Assembly (NCBI GenBank): GCA_037441775.1
Contig: JBBIRO010000012.1
Location: forward strand, 1 to 64,000
Source of the DNA: CAMTWB01 sp037441775
GTDB taxonomy: Bacteria; Desulfobacterota; Syntrophia; Syntrophales; CAMTWB01
DNA length: 64,000 nucleotides
Direction of reading: 5' to 3'
This document shows, piece after piece, positions 7,232 to 16,074 of this stretch. Below the pieces are notes generated by a model. The model saw nothing but the letters and a program-made list of their open reading frames with translations. It was not told the origin of the DNA and ran no database searches. The position numbers and the translations under genes are program-made. Each line of letters opens with the position of its first letter. Positions within the stretch are counted from its first letter, which is position 1.

Positions 7232-8160
7232 TTCACCCTGCCCTTCTGACAGACTAAGCATACCCATTCCTCCTGGGCCAGGAGCTGATAATCGTTATAG
7301 GTAGGCAGGAGAAAATGTCTTTCCATTTCGTCCCTCTGCTGGTCAAGGATGCCCGAAATCACCAGTTTTCCGCCATCCAAAAGCAGAAAGGAGAAATGGG
7401 GCTGCAACTCAATGAGCGTAGGCAAGGCAAGGTTGGCCAGAATCAGGTCGTAATGTGATTTAATTGAGGAAACAGGCTGATCGCTGAAAACTATTTGCGA
7501 AACATTATTCATACGGGCATTTTCCCTAGCGGTTTCCACCGCCAGGCCGTCGCTGTCGATCCCCGTTACCTGGCCCGCCCCCAGTTTGGCGGCGGCAATG
7601 GCCAAGATCCCCGTGCCGCAGCCGACATCGAGCACCTTAAATAGTTCAGGGTCTGTTATCTGCCCCAGGATCATTTCCAGCGCTTCTAAGCACATGCGGG
7701 TAGTAGGATGATGACCGGTGCCAAAGGCCATGCCGGGATCGAGGGTGATCACCAAATCATCGTCTGCTGCCTCAAATTCCTCCCATGAGGGCTTGATCAC
7801 CAGGTTGCGTCCGATCCTGAAGGGATGGAAAAACTTTTTCCACTCCTGCCCCCAGTCCTGCCCGGCGATGCGCTTTATGGAAAAGGAAACAGCTGGAAGT
7901 TGGGGAAATATTTTCCCCAGGTCATCAATATATTCCGTCAGGGAGGCAGTTTTAGTTAAAGAGGCAGCATCGTCAGTCAGGTAGGCCGTCAATGATTGAC
8001 GTTCGTCTTCGTTAGCGACATTTACAATGGAAGCTGGAAGATTCTGGTAAAATCCGTCAGCGCCGATTTCGGCAAGAAAATTAGCCAGCGGGTCAATAAG
8101 TTCCGCGGGAGTCTTGATCTCTATTTGCCACCAGGTCTTTGGGGATGGTTTGTTTATCAA
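7228..8160 (-). CDS. prmA: Ribosomal protein L11 methyltransferase
   Basis: Trimethylates lysines and the N-terminus of ribosomal protein L11. 310 residues: an N-terminal substrate-recognition domain with the ferredoxin-like fold, then a class I SAM domain with AFGTGHHPTTRMCLE, VLDVGCGTGILAIAAAKLG (motif I, about residue 178) and the catalytic-loop region LILANLALPTLIEL. Length is normal. First gene of the prmA-rsmE pair; the 3' end overlaps rsmE by 4 bases. Confidence 0.95.
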   Translation of the reverse strand: MINKPSPKTWWQIEIKTPAELIDPLANFLAEIGADGFYQNLPASIVNVANEDERQSLTAYLTDDAASLTKTASLTEYIDDLGKIFPQLPAVSFSIKRIAGQDWGQEWKKFFHPFRIGRNLVIKPSWEEFEAADDDLVITLDPGMAFGTGHHPTTRMCLEALEMILGQITDPELFKVLDVGCGTGILAIAAAKLGAGQVTGIDSDGLAVETARENARMNNVSQIVFSDQPVSSIKSHYDLILANLALPTLIELQPHFSFLLLDGGKLVISGILDQQRDEMERHFLLPTYNDYQLLAQEEWVCLVCQKGRVK

Positions 8161-8288
8161 GTATTACTCCTAGCCGTGTTCTCATGACAACCTATAGCGT
8201 TTTATAAGATAAAACTCAAGAAACTTGACTTTAGCCGTTGGTCATGATAGTCACAATGACCATTCCCGTAATCTGAAAGAACTAATAC

Positions 8289-8954
8289 TTGAACTATTAT
8301 CCAATACTTGTTGATATCTGGTCCAAACGTTGCGTTATCGTCGGCGGTGGCGAGGTCGCCTGGCGCAAGGCCCGTCGGCTTTTAGACTGCGGCGCCCTGG
8401 TAATGGTAGTTTCCCGGTATCTCGGCCGGGGACTGCGGGAAATGAAGCGGGATGGTCTGGTGCAACATATTGCGGCAGACTATCAGCCATCCTTTCTGGA
8501 CGGCGCTTTCATGGTAATCGCAGCCACGAATCGAAATGAAATCAATGAAAAAATAGCCCTTGACGCAAGGCAGCTTGGTCTTTTGGTCAACATCGTGGAT
8601 GACCCGGAACGCGGCAGTTTTATCCTGCCTGCTTTGGTCACGCAGGGCGATCTGATTATAGCCATTTCCACAAGCGGCAAGAGTCCGGCACTGGCCCGTA
8701 AGCTTAAGGAGGACATTGCCAGCCAATTTGGACCCGAATACGCAATTCTACTCAATGTTTTAGGAGAAATACGCAGCCTGATAATCGCCCGGAACAGGGG
8801 ATCAGACGAGAACAAAAAGATTTTTACCCGCCTTGTCAAATCGCCGCTTATAGAACAAATAAGGCGGAAAGATGCGGACGGAGCGGCCGGAACGATTAAA
8901 AATATAACTGGTATGGCTATCGATATAACGACTATCCGGGAGTGGGCAAAGTGA
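8289..8954 (+). CDS. Siroheme synthase N-domain: precorrin-2 dehydrogenase/ferrochelatase
   Basis: Oxidises precorrin-2 to sirohydrochlorin with NAD+ and may insert iron, like the N-terminal half of CysG or yeast Met8p. The 221-residue protein starts at TTG (codon 1 of MNYYPILVDI). The Rossmann motif VIVGGGEVAWRKARRLL lies at residues 16-32. FILPALVTQGDLIIAISTSGKSPALARKLK (given in pieces: FILPALV and ISTSGKSPALA) is the conserved core. The C-terminal helical region (160-221) is shorter and divergent. It leads the tetrapyrrole cluster with hemX-like and hemA, spaced 64 bases from the next gene. Confidence 0.88.
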   Translation: MNYYPILVDIWSKRCVIVGGGEVAWRKARRLLDCGALVMVVSRYLGRGLREMKRDGLVQHIAADYQPSFLDGAFMVIAATNRNEINEKIALDARQLGLLVNIVDDPERGSFILPALVTQGDLIIAISTSGKSPALARKLKEDIASQFGPEYAILLNVLGEIRSLIIARNRGSDENKKIFTRLVKSPLIEQIRRKDADGAAGTIKNITGMAIDITTIREWAK

Positions 8955-9017
8955 TGCGCCGGCCGTTTTTTATTTTGCGGTCGCAATTTTTTTCCTGGGG
9001 GCTTAAGGGGGCTTGAA

Positions 9018-9833
9018 ATGGACATGGTTTTTTTCAAGATTGCCCTCGTGGCATCTCTACTTGGCTCCATTTGCTACCTGGTTTCGCTCATGAGTAAGCG
9101 GGTTTTGGCGGCGAAGCTTGGCACCTGGGTTTTACTGCTGGTCTGGTTTTTTTTGACGATCTCTTTTGGTTTTCGTTGTGTCACCACGGGCGCCAGTAAT
9201 CTTCTTACACAGCATGGGGTTTTAGCCTTTTTCGCCTGGGCAATATCCGCCGGATACCTGGCCATGCAACTAAAAACCAATACCCGGCTGCTGGGAGTGC
9301 TGGTAGCGCCGGTAGTTTCCATTGTGTTGCTGGCTGCTGCCAGAGGCGCCGGGGCTGGGCTGCCAATGTCGGAACCGCTCCAGGGCTCCCTGGTTGTGCT
9401 GCATGTCATTCTCACCCTGACGGGAGAGGCCTTACTCATCATCTCCTCAACTGCAGGGGGCATGTATTTGATCCAGAATGAGGCCATCAAGAAAAAACGG
9501 ATAAGCAGCCTGACCAGGTTGCTCCCTTCCTTGACCGATTTGGACCGCATCAATCATTTCAGCCTGCTTACTGGATTCCCTTTGCTTACTCTCGGAATTA
9601 TAATCGGTTCGTTGTGGGCGAGCAGCGTCATTAGCGGCAACTGGCAGGTGGATCCCAAATTCATCTGGGCGGCGCTAGCCTGGTTATTATACGGTATTCT
9701 TATTTACCAGCGGCTCCTTCTTGGTTGGAAGGGACAGCGTCCCGCGCTTTTTTCTCTGGCCGCCTTCGGTTTGCTCCTGGTATCATTTGCGGCGGTTAAG
9801 TATTTAATGCCCAGCGTTCATAGGTTTATCTGA
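9018..9833 (+). CDS. CcsA/HemX-like cytochrome c assembly-type membrane protein
   Basis: A 271-residue protein with eight predicted transmembrane helices. The signature region SVISGNWQVDPKFIWAALAW (about residues 200-220) corresponds to the tryptophan-rich WG.YW.WDPKE.W motif of the CcsA/CcmC haem-handling family, in a weakened form. HemX proteins of this family sit before hemA and influence the level of glutamyl-tRNA reductase; the arrangement here, 4 bases before hemA, fits that. Its true role (haem handling in cytochrome c maturation versus HemA control) cannot be decided from sequence. Confidence 0.82.
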   Translation: MDMVFFKIALVASLLGSICYLVSLMSKRVLAAKLGTWVLLLVWFFLTISFGFRCVTTGASNLLTQHGVLAFFAWAISAGYLAMQLKTNTRLLGVLVAPVVSIVLLAAARGAGAGLPMSEPLQGSLVVLHVILTLTGEALLIISSTAGGMYLIQNEAIKKKRISSLTRLLPSLTDLDRINHFSLLTGFPLLTLGIIIGSLWASSVISGNWQVDPKFIWAALAWLLYGILIYQRLLLGWKGQRPALFSLAAFGLLLVSFAAVKYLMPSVHRFI

Positions 9834-9837
9834 AAAG

Positions 9838-11106
9838 ATGCATATCCTGCTCATTGGCTTGAACCATAAAACGGCGCCTCTGGAACTAAGAGAAAGACTA
9901 TGCCTCTCGTCAGGTAATGACACGGAGCCGCTGGAAGCGATAATGAAGATTCCACAGGTAAGCGAGGCGCTATATCTGGCAACCTGCAACCGCGTGGAAG
10001 TGCTGGCGGTCCTCCATAAGGGCGAAGAAGAAGCTACTGGACTAAAAGATTTGCTATTAGGCCACGGCAACCTTTCTTCGGCTGAGCTTGAAAGTTGCAT
10101 CTATGTTCACCGGGATCTCGCTGCGGTTGGCCATCTTTTCAGGGTGGCTTCAAGTCTTGATTCGATGATAATGGGTGAAACACAGATACTTGGACAGGTC
10201 AAGGAAGCTTATCGCCGGGCGGCTGAAAGCAATGCCACGGGACTTATTATCAATAAGCTGCTCCATCATGCCTTTCGGGTAGCTAAAAGGGTAAGGACGG
10301 AAACCGGCGTTGCCCAGAATGCAGTTTCCGTGAGCTACGCCGCGGTAACTCTCGCTAAAAAAATATTCGGCACCTTGAAGGACAAAAAAATTCTCCTGGT
10401 GGGAGCAGGCGAAATGGCTGAACTGGCGGCAAGGCAACTGGCCAAGTATGGCGCAGATGAAATTATCATTGCCAACCGGACGTTCAGCCGGGCGCTCGAG
10501 CTGGGGGCAGAAATTCACGGTGAAGCGATAGAATGGAATCAGCTCCCCCCGGCGCTGGCGGAGGCAGATATAGTAATAACCTCGACTGGTGCCGCGGACT
10601 ATGTTTTAAGCGCTGATATGGTGGCGCGGGCGGTTCGGGAGAGGAGGAATCGCCTCCTGTTTTTGATTGATATTGCAGTGCCCCGAGATATCGATCCTCG
10701 CGCCGGGAAATTGGAAAATGTTTTCCTTTATAATATCGATAATCTTCAGGATATCGTCGATGATAACTTCCAGCGGCGTAAAGAAGAGGCGCAAAAAGCG
10801 GAGCTGATTATTGCAGAGGAAATTGGCCGGTATCTTGCCTGGCAGGGCAGCCTGGAGGCAGTGCCGACTATCAATTTGCTGCGGGCAAGGTTTGCAGGTA
10901 CGATGCATGGAGAGTTGCAGCGCAACGCGCACTGGCTCAACTCGATTGGTGAAAAAAACCAGCAGCAGGTGGAGATCTTGATGCAGTCGCTTATAAACAA
11001 GCTTTTGCATGATCCAGTAACGATCCTCAAGGAGGAGAGCAGAGATAACGGCGCGGCTACTTATATTCTTGCCCTGCGCCGAATGTTCCGGCTGGACGAT
11101 TCATGA
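9838..11106 (+). CDS. hemA: Glutamyl-tRNA reductase
   Basis: Reduces glutamyl-tRNA(Glu) to glutamate-1-semialdehyde, the first committed step of tetrapyrrole synthesis by the C5 route. The 422-residue protein has the catalytic cysteine in YLATCNRVEV (Cys50), the GETQILGQVKEAY signature at about 113-125, the NADPH site LLVGAGEMAELAARQL (about 186), and a C-terminal dimerisation helix. Length is normal. It is the third gene of the cluster after the siroheme and HemX-like genes; no further hem genes follow in the window. Confidence 0.96.
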   Translation: MHILLIGLNHKTAPLELRERLCLSSGNDTEPLEAIMKIPQVSEALYLATCNRVEVLAVLHKGEEEATGLKDLLLGHGNLSSAELESCIYVHRDLAAVGHLFRVASSLDSMIMGETQILGQVKEAYRRAAESNATGLIINKLLHHAFRVAKRVRTETGVAQNAVSVSYAAVTLAKKIFGTLKDKKILLVGAGEMAELAARQLAKYGADEIIIANRTFSRALELGAEIHGEAIEWNQLPPALAEADIVITSTGAADYVLSADMVARAVRERRNRLLFLIDIAVPRDIDPRAGKLENVFLYNIDNLQDIVDDNFQRRKEEAQKAELIIAEEIGRYLAWQGSLEAVPTINLLRARFAGTMHGELQRNAHWLNSIGEKNQQQVEILMQSLINKLLHDPVTILKEESRDNGAATYILALRRMFRLDDS

Positions 11107-11240
11107 TGCCTGGTTACAAGCTGGCGAGACCCTAAATGATGGATTTTAGGCAACGCAAGCAGATTGACTTTTACAAAATTAATTTGCCGTTACAAGATAG
11201 AAAGTTTTGGCAATACGGACCGAATTGAAAGGAGAATTAT

Positions 11241-12182
11241 ATGAAAAAGATTGTAACTCTCTTAGTCTTGTTAACATTTACCTTTTCATGCGCTCCCACA
11301 CAAAGCTCACGTCATCGTGAAGGCAGCAACGTCGGCCAGCAGGCCATCCTGACACCGGCAGAAGAACGACGCCTGACGCAAGAGGCGCTGCCAAAACTGA
11401 AGCAGGAATATCCTCCGGCCAGGAACCCGGAACTGCAGAAATACATCTCTAATCTCGGAATGAAAATCGTTCGAGCCAACAATCTGGAGGGCAATCCTTA
11501 CAATTATAATTTTACCGTTGTCGATGTAGAGAATGTCAACGCCTTTGCCCTTCCCGCCGGCACCATCTTCGTCACCGCGCCGCTCATAGCAATAACGGCA
11601 AATGAAGCGGAACTGGCCGGGGTTATCGGGCATGAAATCGGTCATGTGATGGCCCGGCACACCGCCGAGAGGATGTATGTGATGGAACAGGAACAGAAAA
11701 AGACCTGGCTTTTTGTCGGTGGCGGCGGGATTGTCGGTGCGGCTGCCGGGTTTGGCCTGGGGAAACTGCTCTGCGCCGACGGCGACCATAGCTGTTTGGC
11801 CAGGGCGGCGATGATCGGGGCCGCCGCGGGCGCCGGTGGGGGACTGCTCGTGCAGAAATTCAAATTCATGGCCAATTCAAGGGAAGATGAGATGGAGGCC
11901 GACCGCATCGGTTTCAAACTGGCTGTCGGCGCAGGCTATGACAAGGACAAGGTAGGGAAATTCTACGAAAAGCTCCTGCAGATGGAAAAGACTGCCCAGA
12001 AAGGCGAGGGCACGATCATGAAGAATCTTGCCGATGCTCTAAGCACGCATCCACCAAGCGAAGAAAGGGTGAGGCAGATGAACCAGATGGCCGCAAACAT
12101 GCCTACGATGACCAATCCTGTCATTTCTTCCCCGGAGTATAACATGGCTCGGCAGACTGCCGTGGGACTGCGTAAGAAGTAA
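11241..12182 (+). CDS. M48-family metalloprotease lipoprotein
   Basis: A 313-residue exported zinc protease, similar to the BepA/LoiP group that degrades misfolded envelope proteins. Residues 1-17 form a lipoprotein signal with lipobox FTFSC (Cys17). The zinc motif HEIGH lies at 131-135, with the third ligand in SREDEMEADRIG (Glu near 219). Between them are two glycine-rich hydrophobic stretches (about 152-170 and 186-198), which may form membrane-associating helices and are typical of one M48 subfamily. No C-terminal TPR repeats are present, so it is shorter than BepA. AAGGAGA precedes the ATG. It stands alone. Confidence 0.88.
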   Translation: MKKIVTLLVLLTFTFSCAPTQSSRHREGSNVGQQAILTPAEERRLTQEALPKLKQEYPPARNPELQKYISNLGMKIVRANNLEGNPYNYNFTVVDVENVNAFALPAGTIFVTAPLIAITANEAELAGVIGHEIGHVMARHTAERMYVMEQEQKKTWLFVGGGGIVGAAAGFGLGKLLCADGDHSCLARAAMIGAAAGAGGGLLVQKFKFMANSREDEMEADRIGFKLAVGAGYDKDKVGKFYEKLLQMEKTAQKGEGTIMKNLADALSTHPPSEERVRQMNQMAANMPTMTNPVISSPEYNMARQTAVGLRKK

Positions 12183-12545
12183 GCGAATATGGATACTTTA
12201 CCCCATAAATGCAAGATGAGGGACTTTATTAACTTATTAACAAATAGCTTTGCATAACCTTTCCGGGTTTTCTACTTTTGACGACAGATTTTCAGTTGTT
12301 GAACGTAGCAATTCCAGCCTGACGGCTTCGCCTCTGCTCGGGAATCAAATCGGCCTTTTTGGAAACTGGAAAAAAGACCGATCAAGCTATTTATGGTTAG
12401 AGGTTTGCGAGCTGTGGTCTACGCTGTGCCTTTAAAAGCCTTTGGCGTTAACATTTTTTACCAGGCCCGGCTGAAAATGATGCCGATTTAGTAATAAATC
12501 TGGGCAACCGTAACTCAGAAGGCGCCGCGAAAAAAAGATGCTTTT

Positions 12546-12622
12546 GTAGTCCCGCCCCTTGTGGGCGGGACTGGCATTGCCTTTTGCCAATGTTGACAAA
12601 AGGCACAAGGCCCATAGGCTAC
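12546..12622 (-). repeat. Dispersed hairpin repeat, family 1, copy A
   Basis: The sharpest copy of a repeat found five times in the window. Here a perfect 10-bp stem AGTCCCGCCC (12548-12557) / GGGCGGGACT (12563-12572) encloses CTTGT. Read on the minus strand: GTAGCC..GGGCCTTGTGCC..TTTTGTC..TTGGCAA..CCCGCCCACAAGGGGCGGGACTAC in order. It lies in the 532-base space between the protease gene and ffh; the rest of that space (12183-12545) shows no gene I can support. Confidence 0.7.
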
Positions 12623-12714
12623 ACCAAAAGCTTATCGTGACGGAGGATTTAGAGCAACGTAAAAACCAGGGCTTTTTGCAAAGCCGACAGTTTTAGAGAG
12701 GAACTTTAATCAAC

Positions 12715-14049
12715 ATGTTTGAAGCCCTTACTGAAAAGTTTGAAGGTATATTCAAGAAACTAAAAAGCCGCGGCCGGCTCGACGAGGAAAGCATCAAAGA
12801 AGCCCTCAAAGAGATAAGGATGACCCTACTGGAGGCGGATGTTAACTTCCGGGTGGTGCGTGATTTTATCGAAGAAGTCCGCCTGAGAGCCATTGGCCGG
12901 GAGGTTGTCGACAGCATTACCCCGGGGCAGCAGGTCGTGAAAATTGTATATGACCGCCTGGTCGAGTTGATGGGAGGCAAAAACGCTCATCTTCGCCTGT
13001 CCGGACGCCTCCCCGCACCGATAATGCTGGTGGGTCTTCAAGGCAGTGGCAAAACCACTACGGCTGCAAAACTAGGGAAATATCTGGCCACTCAGGGGAA
13101 GCGAGTTGGCATGGTCTCGGCGGATGTCTACCGCCCGGCGGCCAGACAACAGTTACGGATATTCTCGGAAAAAGCCGGTTTTAGATATTTTGAAGAAGAG
13201 GGCAACGACAATCCTCTTAAAATCTGCTCCCAGGCAATGGAGGAGTCCCGCCGCGGTGGTTACGATGCCCTGATCATCGATACAGCGGGCCGATTGCATG
13301 TCGATACCGAGATGATGCAGGAGTTGAAAAGGATCAAGGATATTGTCAATCCGGCGGAGATACTCTTCGTTGCCGATGCCATGACCGGTCAGGAAGCAGT
13401 GAACGTGGCGGGAAAATTCAATGAACTGCTGGGTCTCGATGGGGTGATCCTCACCAAGATGGATGGCGACGCCCGGGGTGGCGCCGCCCTCTCTCTTAAG
13501 GCGGTGATCGGCAAGCCGATTAAATTTATCGGTGTTGGTGAAAAGATCGGGGAGCTGGATGCCTTTCACCCGGAGCGGATGGCCTCGAGAATACTGGGCA
13601 TGGGTGATATCGTCAGCCTGGTTGAGAAGGCCCAGTCAGTCATGGATGAGAAGACGGCCCGGGAGCTGGAGCGGAGGATCCGAAAGAATGAGTTTACTTT
13701 GGCTGATTTCAAGGAGCAGCTTAACCAGATTCGCAAGATGGGCCCCCTGCAGGACGTTCTGAAAATGATTCCCGGATTGGGAAAGAATAAGGCCTTGGCC
13801 GGACTCACGGTAAATGACAAGGATATAGTCAGGTATTCTGCCATTATTGATTCCATGACCATCAAAGAGAGGATGAATTTCTTGCTGATTGATGGGAGGA
13901 GGCGCAAGAGGATTGCTGCCGGCAGTGGTTCCACGGTACAGGATGTCAACCGCCTGCTGAAGAATTTTGCCGAGATGCGAAAAATGGTTAAGAAAATATC
14001 AACGAAAGAGGGGATGAAATCGCTCAAAAGGGGGAATTTCCCCTTTTAA
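12715..14049 (+). CDS. ffh: Signal recognition particle GTPase Ffh
   Basis: Binds signal sequences on nascent chains together with 4.5S RNA and delivers ribosomes to FtsY at the membrane. The 444-residue protein has the N-terminal four-helix bundle, the G domain with GLQGSGKTTTAAKLG (P-loop, about 107), DTAGR (about 190), TKMDGDARGG (about 247), and a Met-containing M domain (about 300-440) that binds RNA and signal peptide. Length is normal. It heads the run ffh-rpsP-khpA-rimM-trmD found in many bacteria. Confidence 0.97.
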   Translation: MFEALTEKFEGIFKKLKSRGRLDEESIKEALKEIRMTLLEADVNFRVVRDFIEEVRLRAIGREVVDSITPGQQVVKIVYDRLVELMGGKNAHLRLSGRLPAPIMLVGLQGSGKTTTAAKLGKYLATQGKRVGMVSADVYRPAARQQLRIFSEKAGFRYFEEEGNDNPLKICSQAMEESRRGGYDALIIDTAGRLHVDTEMMQELKRIKDIVNPAEILFVADAMTGQEAVNVAGKFNELLGLDGVILTKMDGDARGGAALSLKAVIGKPIKFIGVGEKIGELDAFHPERMASRILGMGDIVSLVEKAQSVMDEKTARELERRIRKNEFTLADFKEQLNQIRKMGPLQDVLKMIPGLGKNKALAGLTVNDKDIVRYSAIIDSMTIKERMNFLLIDGRRRKRIAAGSGSTVQDVNRLLKNFAEMRKMVKKISTKEGMKSLKRGNFPF

Positions 14050-14112
14050 TAGCGTGCTCTTTGTGATAGACTTCTCAATCTTTACAAACAAGGGAGGTGA
14101 GATAAGGAAAAA

Positions 14113-14364
14113 ATGGCAGTAAAAATCAGATTGACGAGAATGGGTAGTCGGAACAATCCTTTTTACCGGGTTGTGGCAGCCGATTCCACGGCTCCGAGGG
14201 ACGGTAGATTTCTGGAAATTTTGGGCTACTATGATCCCAAGAAGGAACCGGCGGAAGTGGTTCTCAAGGACGAGTTGATTCTGGCCTGGCTTACCAAGGG
14301 GGCCAGACCGACAGAAACAGTTTCACAACTTCTGGAAAAAAAAGGAATTAAGCTGCCAGGCTAG
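14113..14364 (+). CDS. rpsP: 30S ribosomal protein S16
   Basis: An 83-residue primary-binding protein of the small ribosomal subunit. It begins MAVKIRLTRMGSRNNPFYR, the conserved S16 N-terminus, and holds DSTAPRDGRFLE and GYYDPKK, also conserved. AGGGAGGTGAG stands 10-20 bases before the ATG. It lies 63 bases after ffh and 155 bases before khpA. Confidence 0.97.
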   Translation: MAVKIRLTRMGSRNNPFYRVVAADSTAPRDGRFLEILGYYDPKKEPAEVVLKDELILAWLTKGARPTETVSQLLEKKGIKLPG

Positions 14365-14519
14365 TATGGCGGGCGGACTCGCCTGACTTAGCTTCGTTGC
14401 GTGGATATACCAAGAAGGGGACACTTGAGATTTGAGAACAATATCGAATCTCCTGTAGCTAAGGTATCCGCTGTTCAAATTATTGACTTTGATTTTCAGT
14501 GCCGCGGGAGGTGACGGGG

Positions 14520-14750
14520 ATGAAGGAGTTGATCAAACTTATGGCGCAGGCTTTAGTGGATAATCCTGACAAGGTTGAAGTATCAGAAATTGTCGGAGAA
14601 CAGAGCTCGGTGTTTGAACTGCGGGTAGCGAAGGAAGACCTAGGTAAGGTCATAGGGAAACAGGGCAGGACGGCCAAGGCGATGCGAACCATTCTGTCGG
14701 CAGCCTCAACCAAGATGCGCAAGAGAGCAATGCTGGAGATAATAGAGTAG
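14520..14750 (+). CDS. khpA: KH-domain RNA-binding protein KhpA
   Basis: A 76-residue single KH-domain protein (YlqC family), known to bind many RNAs and to pair with KhpB/EloR in cell-elongation control in Firmicutes; its role in proteobacteria is less clear. The KH signature GKVIGKQGRTAKAMRTIL is complete at about residues 42-59. The ATG at 14520 (MKELIKL) is preferred because GGGAGG lies upstream of it; an in-frame GTG at 14499 would add seven residues. It is one base away from rimM. Confidence 0.93.
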   Translation: MKELIKLMAQALVDNPDKVEVSEIVGEQSSVFELRVAKEDLGKVIGKQGRTAKAMRTILSAASTKMRKRAMLEIIE

Positions 14751-14751
14751 T

Positions 14752-15252
14752 ATGAGCAATCTCCTTGAGATAGGGATGATCACCAAGACCCATGGCCTCA
14801 AGGGTATGATGAAAGCAACCTCCTATCTGGTTGGAAAATCCCCGATTAAAGAAGGAGATGAATTAATCATTGTTCAAAATAGCCAGAATATTCCCTGGAT
14901 AGCAAGGGCCTTCATCGCCAAAAGAGGTCATTTCTTTCTGAAACTGGAAGGAATAGATACGGTTGAAACAGCACAAAAGTTGATCGGCGCCTCGGTGTGG
15001 CTGTCAAAAGACCGGCTTTCGCCACTCGAAGAAGGAGAATACTACTGGGCAGATCTTATCGGGCTTGGCGTGGTTACCGAAACAGGGGAACTTTTAGGGC
15101 AGATTGAGGAGATATTTCCAACCGGCAGTAACGACGTTTACGTCTGTCGAAATGCCGGAACAGAGCGATTTTTGCCCGGCAGGGTCGATGTTGTCAAGGA
15201 GATCGATTTAGTGAAAAAACTGATGGTGGTGCGACTGCCGGCAGGGATGTAG
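14752..15252 (+). CDS. rimM: Ribosome maturation factor RimM
   Basis: Assists maturation of the 30S head through contact with S19. 166 residues with the N-terminal RimM barrel (LEIGMITKTHGLKGMMK, about 4-20) and the C-terminal PRC-barrel beginning YYWADLIGLGV (about 98). Start is one base after the khpA stop and trmD follows 12 bases later, so the genes should be co-translated. Confidence 0.95.
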   Translation: MSNLLEIGMITKTHGLKGMMKATSYLVGKSPIKEGDELIIVQNSQNIPWIARAFIAKRGHFFLKLEGIDTVETAQKLIGASVWLSKDRLSPLEEGEYYWADLIGLGVVTETGELLGQIEEIFPTGSNDVYVCRNAGTERFLPGRVDVVKEIDLVKKLMVVRLPAGM

Positions 15253-15264
15253 CGGTTTTATAAT

Positions 15265-16014
15265 ATGATTAGGTTTGACGTACTTACTCTGTTCCCGGAG
15301 ATGTTCTCATCGCCACTCGATTACAGCATGGTAAAAAGAGCCTGCGACAAGGGGTTGGTTGAGGTAATGATCCATGACATCCGGGCCTATGCTTCGGGAA
15401 AACATCGGGTAACCGATGATGAGCCTTACGGCGGCGGCGGCGGGATGGTCATGAAGGTGGAGCCCATTGATCGGGCCTTGTCGTCCATCGTAACCGACCG
15501 TGAAAAGGCAATGGTGATCTTGCTTACGCCGCAGGGTGAGACCTTCAATCAGGAGATGGCCGCAAAATTGGCCGGTTTGAGTCACCTGGTGCTTATCTGC
15601 GGCCACTATGAGGGGATTGACGAAAGGGTGCGGGAAAACCTGGTGGACAGAGAAATCTCCATCGGTGACTATGTATTGACCGGCGGCGAATTGTCCGCCC
15701 TCGTGCTGATCGACGCCATAGCGAGGCTGATTAAGGGCGTACTGGGAAATGCGCATTCCGCCGACTATGATTCCTTTACGACGGGACTCCTTGAGTATCC
15801 TCATTATACCAGACCGGCGGAATATCGGGGATGGAAAGTTCCGGAGGTATTACTTAATGGAGATCACAAGGCAATAGACGGCTGGCGGAGAAAAGAATCG
15901 TTGAAGAGAACCTGCCTTAGGAGGCCCGATCTCCTGGAGAAAAAGGCCTTGGCAGAGGAAGACCGGCGGATACTTGAAGAGATAATTGGAGGTGCGGGAA
16001 GGGCAGCAAGATGA
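15265..16014 (+). CDS. trmD: tRNA (guanine-37-N1)-methyltransferase TrmD
   Basis: Makes m1G37 next to the anticodon, preventing +1 frameshifting. The 249-residue SPOUT enzyme holds DDEPYGGGGGMVMKVEP (about 52-68), the knot segment LICGHYEGIDERV (about 110) and ISIGDYVLTGGELSALVLID (about 131-150), all diagnostic. The N-terminus MIRFDVLTLFPEMF is conserved. Length is normal. It belongs to the rpsP-rimM-trmD group. Confidence 0.97.
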   Translation: MIRFDVLTLFPEMFSSPLDYSMVKRACDKGLVEVMIHDIRAYASGKHRVTDDEPYGGGGGMVMKVEPIDRALSSIVTDREKAMVILLTPQGETFNQEMAAKLAGLSHLVLICGHYEGIDERVRENLVDREISIGDYVLTGGELSALVLIDAIARLIKGVLGNAHSADYDSFTTGLLEYPHYTRPAEYRGWKVPEVLLNGDHKAIDGWRRKESLKRTCLRRPDLLEKKALAEEDRRILEEIIGGAGRAAR

Positions 16015-16074
16015 ACAGGTTTCTTATGATCTCAGCTTACCCGCAAGGCCACTTGAATCTAGGTGAGAAGCCGG

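Noticed and set aside
12250..12435. 61-residue frame in the protease-ffh gap
   Set aside because: No ribosome site, no motif and no homologous pattern that I can recognise.
12571..12587. Possible sigma-54 promoter (TGGCATTGCCTTTTGC)
   Set aside because: The spacing between GG and GC is one base too long, and it lies within the hairpin repeat.
12546..12622. Family 1 repeats as integron attC sites
   Set aside because: The copies are far apart, in both orientations, lack the attC core site (GTTRRRY), are not next to gene cassettes, and no integrase is seen.
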